A program made the translations under genes and the position numbers. DNA of 19,894 bases from an uncultured bacterium. GTDB lineage: Bacteria > Desulfobacterota > WTBG01. The stretch is from the NCBI GenBank assembly GCA_938024025.1, contig CALJBY010000124.1:1-19894 (forward strand), read 5' to 3'. Of this stretch, positions 1 through 7,595 are shown piece by piece (within the stretch, counting starts at the first letter, position 1; every line of letters starts with the position of its first letter). The notes beneath the pieces were generated by a model, which worked only from the letters and a program-made list of their open reading frames with translations, did not search any database and was not told where the DNA came from.

Positions 1-23
1 CCAACACTCCAATCCTAAATCAG

Positions 24-41
24 CCTCTGTGTCCTCTGTGG
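24..41. repeat. Short tandem repeat CCTCTGTGT/CCTCTGTGG, dispersed-repeat style
   Basis: Two 9-bp units, CCTCTGTGT (24-32) and CCTCTGTGG (33-41), lie in tandem next to the window edge. Read on the minus strand from an ATG at 57-55, the stretch gives a 19-codon open frame running off the left edge (MGKKLTTEDTE, then eight more residues). That TTEDTE style is what I recall from dispersed repeats and from the starts of GxxExxY-type proteins in environmental genomes. The piece is too short to decide whether it is the start of a real gene or repeat debris. Confidence 0.4.
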
Positions 42-340
42 TTAGCTTCTTCCCCATGGTCCATCTATTATATCCAGAATGCCCCGGTAATTGTCAAGCA
101 ATCAGATAGAGCCCTACCGTTATAGTTTTTTCTCTAAAAAAAATAAATACCTCGTTAATTAACGACGCGTAGTACGCTAAAAAATTTTCTGTCAGGTACT
201 CTTATTAATTATACTGTCTCTTCTCTCTTTTTATACCATAAAATAAGCAACTACATATAGTATGTATTTTTATGCTATACACTAAATATTGATATTTATC
301 CCTATTGTAAAATTTTTGTACTTTTAATTCATTTTTCTGC

Positions 341-369
341 TTGACAACATAACCCCATATCAGTAAACT
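341..369 (+). promoter_or_regulatory. Sigma70-type promoter of the mraZ operon
   Basis: A perfect -35 hexamer TTGACA (341-346) is followed by a 17-bp spacer and a -10 hexamer TAAACT (364-369), which matches four of six consensus positions. Transcription would start near 376, about 40 nt before the mraZ ATG. This is the only good promoter in the leader and probably drives the long operon. It was read by eye and is not experimentally mapped. Confidence 0.7.
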
Positions 370-370
370 G

Positions 371-400
371 TGTGGTAAGAAGTGGTATGAAATGTTATAA
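371..400 (+). promoter_or_regulatory. Putative MraZ operator: three 10-bp direct repeats
   Basis: Three consecutive 10-bp units, TGTGGTAAGA (371-380), AGTGGTATGA (381-390) and AATGTTATAA (391-400), lie directly downstream of the -10 box and overlap the expected transcription start. The first two agree at 8 of 10 positions and the second and third at 7 of 10. MraZ proteins are known to bind direct repeats with about 10-bp spacing close to their own promoter (TGGGN boxes in E. coli). Period and position fit autorepression, while the core here is GTGGTA rather than TGGG. The third unit is degenerate. Confidence 0.55.
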
Positions 401-415
401 AGGTGAGGATGAGAC

Positions 416-862
416 ATGTTCCGTGGTAGATTTGAGCACAATGTTGATGCTAAGGGTAGAGTAAGCCTCCCTGCAAAATACAGGGACATCATGAGCACCA
501 ACTATACTGATCGACTCGTTATCACCAATTACGACAGTTGCCTCATCGCCTACCCCTATGAAGAGTGGGTCACCTTCGAAGAAAATTTCAGGCAGTACTC
601 CATTATGCAGGAGGATGTCGAAGTCTTTATGCACTATTTCATCTCCGGAGCCAGCGAGTGCTCCATTGATAAATTAGGCCGCATACTTATACCCCCCATC
701 CTGAGAAAGCACGCAGGCTTAGAAAGGGAGATAGTATTTGTCGGCATGATTACACGAATCCAGATTTGGGATAAACAACGATGGGAACAAAAGTTTCAGA
801 AAGCTCAGGAAGCGTTTGATCAAATCAAAGGAAAAGAACAATTGGCCAAGCTGGGCTTTTGA
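416..862 (+). CDS. mraZ: Transcriptional regulator MraZ
   Basis: MraZ is a nucleoid-associated transcription factor that binds direct repeats at the head of dcw operons and usually represses its own promoter. The 148-residue protein has the expected length and two AbrB-like half domains, each with the family signature. The first is VDAKGRVSLPAKYRD near residues 10-24 and the second IDKLGRILIPPILR near residues 82-95. The second copy has Leu where Lys is more usual, a mild change. The start at 416 is supported by a strong ribosome binding site, AAAGGTGAGG at 399-408. It is the first gene of the cluster, 15 bp ahead of rsmH. The repeats at 371-400 are its likely binding site. Confidence 0.97.
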   Translation: MFRGRFEHNVDAKGRVSLPAKYRDIMSTNYTDRLVITNYDSCLIAYPYEEWVTFEENFRQYSIMQEDVEVFMHYFISGASECSIDKLGRILIPPILRKHAGLEREIVFVGMITRIQIWDKQRWEQKFQKAQEAFDQIKGKEQLAKLGF

Positions 863-877
863 CACAAACAAGGGTTT

Positions 878-1813
878 ATGGAGACACAACATGTTCCGGT
901 ACTGTTGGCGGAAGCAATAGAACAGCTAAACTGCAAGCCTAACGGGATATATCTTGATGCAACCTTAGGGAGTGGTGGTCATGCTTATACAATCCTGAAA
1001 GATAACCCCCAGATTAAGTGGCTCGTTGCACTCGATTGTGATGGGGATGCCATAAAGCAGGCACGAAGCCGCCTAGAGCCATTTTCGCACAAGACATTTA
1101 TCTTTCAGGCAAATTTTATTACCCTACGCGCTATTTTAAAAGAATTGGCCGTAAAAGAAGTGGACGGAATCTTGATAGACCTGGGAGTATCTTCACTGCA
1201 GTTAGAGAATCCAAATCGAGGTTTCAGTTTCAGGCTTAAGGGACCACTCGATATGAGGATGGATAAACGTCTATCATCGACTGCTTTCGATTTAGTGAAT
1301 ACCTACGAAGCCTCCCGCTTAGAACACCTGTTTCGCACCTATGGAGAAGAACGCTGGTCAGCACGCATCGCGAGAGCCCTCGTCAGGGAGCGAAAGAAGG
1401 CACCTATCGCTGATACCGTCCACTTAAGTAACATCGTAACCACAGCCATTCCTCCTGCCCATCGGCCAAGAAAAATCCATCCTGCCACTAAAACCTTCCA
1501 GGCCCTCCGTATCGTTGTAAATCAGGAACTGGACAATCTTACAAAAGTTATTGAAGAAGGCATCGACCTTCTCGCACACCAGGGAAGACTCTGCATTATT
1601 TCATTCCACTCCATGGAAGACAGAATCGTTAAACACCACTTCAGAAAAAGCACAACACGCTACATCTATCCTGACGGAGTACGTGCCCCCGGAAGGCTGC
1701 AAGCAGGCACACTACGGATTATAACTAAAAAACCAATAACACCACAACCAGAAGAGGTCAGCAACAATCCCCGGGCACGCAGTGCTAAACTGAGGGTAGC
1801 TGAAAAGGTATAA
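878..1813 (+). CDS. rsmH: 16S rRNA (cytosine(1402)-N(4))-methyltransferase RsmH
   Basis: RsmH (formerly MraW) uses S-adenosylmethionine to N4-methylate C1402 in the decoding centre of 16S rRNA. The 311-residue product has the normal family length. Visible motifs are the SAM-binding loop DATLGSGGH (residues 27-35), the acidic residue of ALDCD (51-55), the catalytic-region motif DLGVSSLQL (101-109) with RGFSF close behind (114-118), and the late FHSMEDRIVKHHF block. The family more often shows GGGGH, so Ser32 is a small variation. The start at 878 follows AAGGG a few bases upstream. It ends 2 bp before ftsL, which suggests coupled translation. Confidence 0.97.
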   Translation: METQHVPVLLAEAIEQLNCKPNGIYLDATLGSGGHAYTILKDNPQIKWLVALDCDGDAIKQARSRLEPFSHKTFIFQANFITLRAILKELAVKEVDGILIDLGVSSLQLENPNRGFSFRLKGPLDMRMDKRLSSTAFDLVNTYEASRLEHLFRTYGEERWSARIARALVRERKKAPIADTVHLSNIVTTAIPPAHRPRKIHPATKTFQALRIVVNQELDNLTKVIEEGIDLLAHQGRLCIISFHSMEDRIVKHHFRKSTTRYIYPDGVRAPGRLQAGTLRIITKKPITPQPEEVSNNPRARSAKLRVAEKV

Positions 1814-1815
1814 CC

Positions 1816-2142
1816 ATGGTCACCCGTTCATCCACTTTGCTCAAACGTCAAAGGGCACGCAAGAGAAACACGAAAAGACAGAGAAGTCTTTTCCCCCTGT
1901 GCATGGTAATCCTTTCATTAATCTGCAGCTTAATATTTCTTGTCTGGTCCCGCTCCCAAATAACCTCTTTGGGCTATCAGATATCTCAAGCTAACTACGA
2001 ACAAACACAGCTGTTAAAACTAAATCAAAAATTGAAGATCGAAGGAGCTTCCCTGAGATCCCTCGCCCGCATCGAGTCCATAGCAAAAGAACAATTAGGA
2101 TTAGTCAACCCCGAACCCCAGCACATGGTGTTTATACAATGA
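1816..2142 (+). CDS. ftsL: Cell division protein FtsL
   Basis: FtsL is a small bitopic division protein that forms a periplasmic coiled coil with FtsB-like partners and with FtsQ, and activates FtsW-FtsI. The 108-residue product has a very basic cytoplasmic tail (residues 1-24, rich in Arg and Lys), one membrane segment at about 26-45 and a polar, Gln/Leu-rich region at about 48-80 suited to a coiled coil. It ends with the typical RIESIAKEQLGLVNP stretch followed by a short hydrophobic tail. Sequence conservation in this family is low, so the call rests on size, topology and position between rsmH and ftsI. Its stop overlaps the ftsI start (ATGA at 2139-2142). Confidence 0.93.
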   Translation: MVTRSSTLLKRQRARKRNTKRQRSLFPLCMVILSLICSLIFLVWSRSQITSLGYQISQANYEQTQLLKLNQKLKIEGASLRSLARIESIAKEQLGLVNPEPQHMVFIQ

Positions 2143-4130
2143 AAAAATCATCTTCCAAAAAATGGTTACAAGCACGTATTGCCCTGATCCTGATCTTCTT
2201 TACCCTTTTGTTTGGTGTAATTATTGGTAGGGCATACCAGCTACAGGTCATCGACAGAGAGATGTTAACCAACCTCATGGTACAGCAATACTTGAAGTAT
2301 GTGGACATCCCAGCCAAACGGGGCACTATTTATGATCGAAAAAAAGAAGAGCTGGCTCTCAGCATTGAGGTAGACTCCCTGTATGCTCGACCGGGAAAAA
2401 TTCACGATAAGAAGGGGCTTGCTAAAAAGCTCTCCCCCATCCTGCAGGTGGGCTATCGCTTTGTGCTCGACAAGTTGACCTCTGATCGACCCTTTGTCTG
2501 GTTGATGCGACGGATTTCTCCCGCTCAATCACAGAAGATCGAAGATCTCCAACTGGAAGGCATAGGATTTATTGAGGAAAGCAAACGATTTTATCCCAAC
2601 AAAGAGCTGGCCAGCCACGTCGTGGGATTTGCCGGAATTGATTCTAAGGGGCTAGAGGGTCTCGAACTTGCCTACGACGAATACTTACGGGGAAAGCCAG
2701 GAACCATACTCGTCGAAAGAGATGCTCTCGGAAGAAACATTTACCAGCACAATATCAAACAGATCCATGCCACTAAAGGCCACAACCTGCAATTGACCAT
2801 CGATAATACGGTACAGTACTTTGTTGAAAAGGCACTCGATGATGGCGTTACAAAAAGTAAGGCACAGGCGGGCATAGCCATTGTTATGGTCCCGCAAACG
2901 GGAGAAATCCTGGCCCTTGCAGTCCGCCCCACCTTTAACCCTAATAATTTCTGGGATTTTACCCCATCCCACTTGAGGAATCGGGCCGTTACCGATGCCT
3001 ATGAACCAGGATCTACCTTTAAAGTCTTTCTTGCTTCTTCAGTTCTTGAGGAAGGAATAACGAAGCCCCATGATATCTTTTTCTGTGAAAACGGTTCCTA
3101 CCCCCTTGATGGGAGAGTGATCCACGATGTACACGAATACGCCTGGTTATCATTTAAGAACATTATTAAACATTCAAGTAACATCGGGGCCTGTAAGATA
3201 GCCGAAAATCTTGGCCGAGAAAAATTCTACAGCTATATCAGAAAGTTTGGTTTTGGCAGCAAAACAGGTATTGAGCTGCCGGGAGAAACCAGTGGCTTGT
3301 TAAAGCTTCCCTACCGGTGGTCACGGGTAGACCTCGGCAATATCTCCTTCGGTCAGGGGCTTTCTATTTCCCCCATACAACTTATCACCGCATTTTCAGC
3401 CATAGCCAATGATGGTGTCATGATGAAACCTCATCTGGTAAAAGCCATAGTGAACGACCAAGGTAAAATGATTGAAGAGTTCCAGCCAGAAGAGAGAGAA
3501 AAAATTGTTAGTCAACGTACCGCCCGTCAGGTAACGTCTATGCTCGAGACAGTAGTAGAAAAAGGAGGCACGGGTGAAAACGCTTCCATAAAGGGCTTTT
3601 CCATAGCAGGCAAAACGGGCACTGCCCAAAAAGTGGATCGCAACACCAAGCAGTACTCCCAGCACAAGGTAAGCAGCTCTTTTATGGGCTTTCTCCCGGC
3701 AGATGACCCGCAGCTGGCTTTGCTGATAATCGTTGATGAACCCCGTGGCGTTACCTATGGTGGTGTGGTTGCTGCTCCTATTTTCAAAGAAGCAGCTCAT
3801 CATATTCTCCGCTACTTAAATATCACCCCGAAGAAAGGTTCCATGACTATGGTGAAGAGCACGACCCCCCGTCGCACATCTAACGATAGGGCCGTGATCA
3901 ATCCTGCCCACTTTAAGCAGGCAACGTTAACCAGCAAAAAAAACACTACCGTGCCTACCATACCCGATTTTTCAGGCTTAAGTATGCGGGACGTACTCAC
4001 ACGGGCAGCACAACTGGACCTTAGTGTTGAAATTTCAGGAAGCGGTACAGCAATAGCCCAGGATCCTCCTCCCGGTGACCCTATTGATTATGGCAGGAAG
4101 TGCTGGATCAGATTTCAACCCCTATCGTAG
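2139..4130 (+). CDS. ftsI: Septal peptidoglycan transpeptidase FtsI (PBP) with C-terminal PASTA domain
   Basis: This is a class B penicillin-binding protein that crosslinks septal peptidoglycan together with FtsW. The 663 residues comprise a short cytoplasmic tail, a membrane anchor at about 13-31, a PBP dimerisation domain from about 55 with the RGTIYDR motif (61-67), and a transpeptidase domain. Its three active-site motifs are intact: STFK (catalytic Ser292, Lys295), SSN (346-348) and KTG (492-494). A basic, Ser/Thr-rich linker (about 563-603) leads to a single PASTA-like domain (about 605-663, containing the QDPPPGDP turn). SpoVD of Firmicutes has the same architecture, and I recall it for Desulfobacterota too, whereas E. 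coli FtsI lacks PASTA. It overlaps ftsL by 4 bp. Confidence 0.96.
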   Translation: MKKSSSKKWLQARIALILIFFTLLFGVIIGRAYQLQVIDREMLTNLMVQQYLKYVDIPAKRGTIYDRKKEELALSIEVDSLYARPGKIHDKKGLAKKLSPILQVGYRFVLDKLTSDRPFVWLMRRISPAQSQKIEDLQLEGIGFIEESKRFYPNKELASHVVGFAGIDSKGLEGLELAYDEYLRGKPGTILVERDALGRNIYQHNIKQIHATKGHNLQLTIDNTVQYFVEKALDDGVTKSKAQAGIAIVMVPQTGEILALAVRPTFNPNNFWDFTPSHLRNRAVTDAYEPGSTFKVFLASSVLEEGITKPHDIFFCENGSYPLDGRVIHDVHEYAWLSFKNIIKHSSNIGACKIAENLGREKFYSYIRKFGFGSKTGIELPGETSGLLKLPYRWSRVDLGNISFGQGLSISPIQLITAFSAIANDGVMMKPHLVKAIVNDQGKMIEEFQPEEREKIVSQRTARQVTSMLETVVEKGGTGENASIKGFSIAGKTGTAQKVDRNTKQYSQHKVSSSFMGFLPADDPQLALLIIVDEPRGVTYGGVVAAPIFKEAAHHILRYLNITPKKGSMTMVKSTTPRRTSNDRAVINPAHFKQATLTSKKNTTVPTIPDFSGLSMRDVLTRAAQLDLSVEISGSGTAIAQDPPPGDPIDYGRKCWIRFQPLS

Positions 4131-4134
4131 ATCG

Positions 4135-5673
4135 ATGCAACTAGCTCAACTGATCGAAGGATTACAGATTAAGGACGTACACGGTACGCTTACCGGTGAT
4201 ATTAAGCACATCTCCCACAATTCTAAAACGATTGGAAGCGATGGCCTCTTTGTTGCGCTCAAAGGGTCCCGTGCAAATGGACATGACTATATCCCCGAAG
4301 CAATCGCTTCGGGAGCCACAGCACTCATCATCGAAGAAGATACACTGGTAGACAAGGATGTTAGCATCATTAAAGTGCCTGATGCGCGCGTAGCGCTTGC
4401 CACCGTTGCTGATTGCTTTTATCAACACCCTTCTCGTAAACTTACCGTTATTGGCATCACCGGTACCAATGGAAAAACAACGATTAGTTATCTCCTGGAA
4501 TCGATTCTGAAAGCATCGGGCTATCATCCCGGAGTGATCGGTACTATAGATTATCGATATGGACAACAGCATCAAGCTGCTCCTAATACCACTCCCAATG
4601 CTCTGGACCTGCAAATGATTATGAGGAAGATGCTTGATGCCAAAACATCTCATCTTATTCTGGAGGTTTCCTCACATGCGCTGGAGCAACACAGAGTGGA
4701 AGCAATAAACTTTGACATTGCCGTTTTTTCTAATTTATCTCCTGAACACCTGGACTATCATGGCACTATGGAACAGTATGGAAAGGCAAAAGAATTGCTC
4801 TTCACCCACTACATCAATCAAAGTTCAAAAGAAAGAACCTATGCAGTGATTAACTACGATGATCCCTTCGGCAGAACACTCTGTACCCGAACAAATGCTC
4901 AGCTGTTCCGCTATGGCAGTAAGGAGGGAATTGAACTGAGCCTAAAAGATACCACCCTTACGAGTGATGGACTCTCTTTCCTGGTGAACACGCCTCAGGG
5001 AGAAGTTGAATTTAAGGCTTCTCTCATCGGAAGGTTTAATATTGCAAACATCCTGGCTGCTGTAGGTACTGCTATGGCACACGATATTCCTCTTGAGAGC
5101 ATCCGGAAGGGTATTACGCAGGTGCACTCCATACCAGGCAGGTTAGAGCGAATACCCAATGAAATCGGTTTAACTATTCTTGTCGATTATGCTCACACCA
5201 GTGATGCACTCGAGCACGTACTGGCCACCCTCAAAGATCTACACCCACGAAGACTCATTACCGTATTTGGATGCGGGGGAGATCGCGATAAGACGAAAAG
5301 AGGGCCCATGGGAGATACGGCAACCAGAAAGAGCGATCTTGCCATTATCACCTCTGACAACCCTCGCACAGAAGACCCTCACGACATAATAGAAGAAATT
5401 ACAGCAGGCATTGACCATTCCATTACCACCTACTATGACGTAGATGGCTTACCCGATGCTGATCAATGCACTGGCTACAGTATTATAGCGGACAGAAGAG
5501 CAGCTATCAGGACTGCGGTTAACCTGACCAAACCGGGGGATATCCTCCTTGTTGCAGGTAAAGGCCATGAAGACTATCAGATCATTGGAAACAAGAGATA
5601 TCATTTCAGTGACAGGGAGGAAATTACACACGCACTGAGCGCACTAACCCGCCGGGGAGAGGCACTACACTAA
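4135..5673 (+). CDS. murE: UDP-N-acetylmuramoyl-L-alanyl-D-glutamate--2,6-diaminopimelate ligase MurE
   Basis: This cytoplasmic ATP-dependent ligase adds the third stem-peptide residue to UDP-MurNAc-L-Ala-D-Glu. From the chosen start it has 512 residues, close to family length. The P-loop GTNGKTT lies at 110-116, the likely carbamylated lysine is in YGKAKELLF (Lys217/Lys219 region), and the C-terminal specificity motif DNPRTEDP (408-415) marks meso-DAP rather than L-lysine. The IIADRRAAI stretch (450-458) follows. The frame is open back to a GTG at 4075 and has an ATG at 4090 inside the ftsI end. I chose ATG 4135, 4 bp after the ftsI stop, because family members begin near MQLAQLIEGL, but its ribosome binding site is poor. 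Confidence 0.95.
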   Translation: MQLAQLIEGLQIKDVHGTLTGDIKHISHNSKTIGSDGLFVALKGSRANGHDYIPEAIASGATALIIEEDTLVDKDVSIIKVPDARVALATVADCFYQHPSRKLTVIGITGTNGKTTISYLLESILKASGYHPGVIGTIDYRYGQQHQAAPNTTPNALDLQMIMRKMLDAKTSHLILEVSSHALEQHRVEAINFDIAVFSNLSPEHLDYHGTMEQYGKAKELLFTHYINQSSKERTYAVINYDDPFGRTLCTRTNAQLFRYGSKEGIELSLKDTTLTSDGLSFLVNTPQGEVEFKASLIGRFNIANILAAVGTAMAHDIPLESIRKGITQVHSIPGRLERIPNEIGLTILVDYAHTSDALEHVLATLKDLHPRRLITVFGCGGDRDKTKRGPMGDTATRKSDLAIITSDNPRTEDPHDIIEEITAGIDHSITTYYDVDGLPDADQCTGYSIIADRRAAIRTAVNLTKPGDILLVAGKGHEDYQIIGNKRYHFSDREEITHALSALTRRGEALH

Positions 5674-5675
5674 AG

Positions 5676-7121
5676 ATGAACCTTACGATAGAAGAAATAC
5701 TAAAAGCGGTTACCGGACAGTTGCTACAGGGCGCTCTTGAGCATCGTGCACAGGGGGTTTCCACCGATTCCCGCACCCTGAAAACGGGTGAACTCTTCAT
5801 CGCCCTCAAGGGAGAACATTTTGATGGTCATGACTTTATCACTGAAACCGTTGTGGGCAAAGCCTCCGGATTGATTGTTGGCAGGAGTTGTAACGTGCAG
5901 AAACTCGTATCACTTAGGAAGGACATTCCTGTTATTCAGGTCAGTGATACACTAAATGCCCTGGGTGATCTCGCACGGACATGGACAAAAAAAAACCGGG
6001 CAACCATTGTAGCAATTACGGGCAGCAATGGAAAAACGACTACACGGGAAATGACTGCAACCATTGTAGCACGTTCTCATCACGTTCTGAAGCCTGAGCA
6101 TAACTGGAATAACTTGATTGGCTTACCGCTCACCCTGCTTCGTCTCCGGCCGGATCACGAGGTAGCCGTCGTGGAGATGGGCATGAATAGAAAAGGTGAA
6201 ATTAAACGGCTTGCTCAAATCGCACAACCCCATATCGGTGTCATTACCAACATTAGCGCTGCTCATCTGGAACATTTAAGAACCCTGCAGGAGGTGGCTC
6301 AAGCAAAAGGAGAACTGTTTGACACACTTACTGCCGAAAGCCATGCAGTCGTTAATATAGACGACCCTTTAATTGTGGAACGGGCACAACGGTGTCCTGC
6401 CGGAAAGATCACCTTTGGTATCAGTGCACAGGCACAGGTGACTGCTCTTAACATCCCTCCCGTCGCCCACAATGAAACTCATTTTACCCTGCAAATAGGA
6501 GACAAACGTATCCCCATAATGCTCAGAACACCGGGGACCCATAGTATTTATAATGCCCTGGCGGCAGCGGCCACCGCTACGCTGCTTCATATGAGTCCAG
6601 AAGAAATACAAGCAGGCTTAAACCAGTTCAGGCCCTTCCCCGGGAGAATGGAAACCATTCGTATCCCTGATACTATAACGATCATTAATGACACCTACAA
6701 TGCTAATCCCACCTCTATGCACATTGCACTCAAAACCCTTGCTCAGTTGAGCGGCCCAGGAAGACGTATTGCCGTTTTAGGTGATATGGCAGAGTTGGGA
6801 GACGCATCTCAAGACTTCCACCACCAGGTGGGATCGTTAATCAAGAAAATGGATCTGAGTGCAGCGGTTCTCATGGGCCCTCACGCTCATATCGTTAAAG
6901 AGAGCGCACGTGCCCATGGCATGCGGGAGGAGGCACTGTACATTGCAGAAAACCACGAAGAGATTGCACAGTACCTTGATGAACATGTGCAGGCAAATGA
7001 TTGGATTCTCTTCAAAGGCTCTCGAACAATGCAGATGGAAAAAAGCTTAGAACAGTTTCTCCGCTTGAGAAGTACGGCAGCAAAGGTTATTCCGTTCACC
7101 AAACCAGCGCCTCTGGGCTAG
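5676..7121 (+). CDS. murF: UDP-N-acetylmuramoyl-tripeptide--D-alanyl-D-alanine ligase MurF
   Basis: MurF uses ATP to attach the D-Ala-D-Ala dipeptide made by Ddl to the UDP-MurNAc-tripeptide, completing the cytoplasmic precursor. The 481-residue protein shows the N-terminal Mur ligase domain with STDSRTLKTGELFIALKGE (about 29-47), the ATP loop GSNGKTT (116-122) followed by the MurF-typical TREM, the EHNWNNLIGLPLTLL substrate region, and the C-terminal domain with NDTYNANPTSM and LGDMAELG. The start is 2 bp after the murE stop, with GGAGAGG about 12 bp upstream. A run of nine A residues at 5989-5997 lies inside the frame without breaking it. Confidence 0.97.
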   Translation: MNLTIEEILKAVTGQLLQGALEHRAQGVSTDSRTLKTGELFIALKGEHFDGHDFITETVVGKASGLIVGRSCNVQKLVSLRKDIPVIQVSDTLNALGDLARTWTKKNRATIVAITGSNGKTTTREMTATIVARSHHVLKPEHNWNNLIGLPLTLLRLRPDHEVAVVEMGMNRKGEIKRLAQIAQPHIGVITNISAAHLEHLRTLQEVAQAKGELFDTLTAESHAVVNIDDPLIVERAQRCPAGKITFGISAQAQVTALNIPPVAHNETHFTLQIGDKRIPIMLRTPGTHSIYNALAAAATATLLHMSPEEIQAGLNQFRPFPGRMETIRIPDTITIINDTYNANPTSMHIALKTLAQLSGPGRRIAVLGDMAELGDASQDFHHQVGSLIKKMDLSAAVLMGPHAHIVKESARAHGMREEALYIAENHEEIAQYLDEHVQANDWILFKGSRTMQMEKSLEQFLRLRSTAAKVIPFTKPAPLG

Positions 7122-7189
7122 GATAGCGCCATTACTTTTTTACTGTGCTGCAAGCCTATCCATCTCAGGGATCAGACAAGGAGATAGCT

Positions 7190-7576
7190 ATGGCTCAAAC
7201 ATCTGCCCCCAAGATCCTCGTTGTTGATGATGAAAAATCAGTACGCGAAATCACCCAGGCGTTTTTGACCTTAAACGGTTATGCGGTCACCACGGCCGAA
7301 AATGGCAAGGAAGCTTTTGATGAACTCTTAAACAACCACTATGATGTGGTCATTACCGATATGCAGATGCCGCTGATGGGAGGAATGGAATTACTGGAAA
7401 AGATATCCCAGATGACATCAAACATCATCACCATACTTTTGACAGGAACTACCGTCACCCCGTCAGCTGTTTCCGGGAAACCCTTTGCCCATCTCAGTAA
7501 GCCGTTCAGCCATAATCAGCTTATCCACCTTGTTCAAAAAGGGTTACAAACCAGCACCGTGGCAGCACAACGCTAA
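7190..7576 (+). CDS. Stand-alone CheY-like response regulator receiver protein
   Basis: This 128-residue protein consists only of a receiver domain. Visible are the acidic pair Asp13-Asp14 after ILVV, the phospho-acceptor Asp57 in VVITDMQMP, the switch Thr85 in ILLTG and Lys104 in HLSKPF, so it should be phosphorylatable. No DNA-binding or enzymatic output domain follows. The spacing from Thr85 to Lys104 is 19 residues against 22 in E. coli CheY (Thr87 to Lys109), so the alpha-4 region is short and rich in Pro, Ser and Gly. The start at 7190 has AAGGAG at 7178-7183; an upstream in-frame GTG at 7145 lacks this. It sits between murF and mraY, and no kinase gene is in the window. Partner and role are unknown. 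A link to envelope synthesis is inferred only from position. Confidence 0.93.
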   Translation: MAQTSAPKILVVDDEKSVREITQAFLTLNGYAVTTAENGKEAFDELLNNHYDVVITDMQMPLMGGMELLEKISQMTSNIITILLTGTTVTPSAVSGKPFAHLSKPFSHNQLIHLVQKGLQTSTVAAQR

Positions 7577-7595
7577 ACCACGAGGAAAAACGTTC

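Larger units (their letters stand above)
1..415. other. Non-coding leader upstream of the dcw cluster
   Basis: This stretch has no convincing gene. Positions 1-60 hold a short tandem repeat. Positions 120-300 are AT-rich with several short palindromes: TCGTTAATTAACGA at 152-165, GCGTA-G-TACGC at 167-177, TACATA-TAG-TATGTA at 252-266 and TAAATAT-TG-ATATTTA at 283-298. Positions 341-415 carry the promoter, operator-like repeats and ribosome binding site of mraZ. Open frames on the minus strand here are AT-rich, lack a recognisable family and run across the mraZ control region, so I do not call them. No clear rho-independent terminator for an upstream gene is visible. Confidence 0.7.

Noticed and set aside
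5989..5997. A9 run in murF (and another at 15608-15616 before ftsQ) as a programmed frameshift site
   Set aside because: The murF frame continues intact through the run with family-typical sequence on both sides, and the other run is non-coding. No alternative product would result.
7121..7161. Inverted repeat GGATAG/CTATCC between murF and the receiver gene as a terminator
   Set aside because: The arms are only 6 bp with a 29-bp loop, and no T-run follows the right arm (the T-run lies within the loop). It does not make a credible terminator.
7485..7595. A longer mraY that starts inside the receiver gene
   Set aside because: The frame is open upstream, but the extra 37 residues do not resemble MraY and overlap the receiver coding sequence. 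ATG 7596 has a ribosome binding site and gives the normal length.
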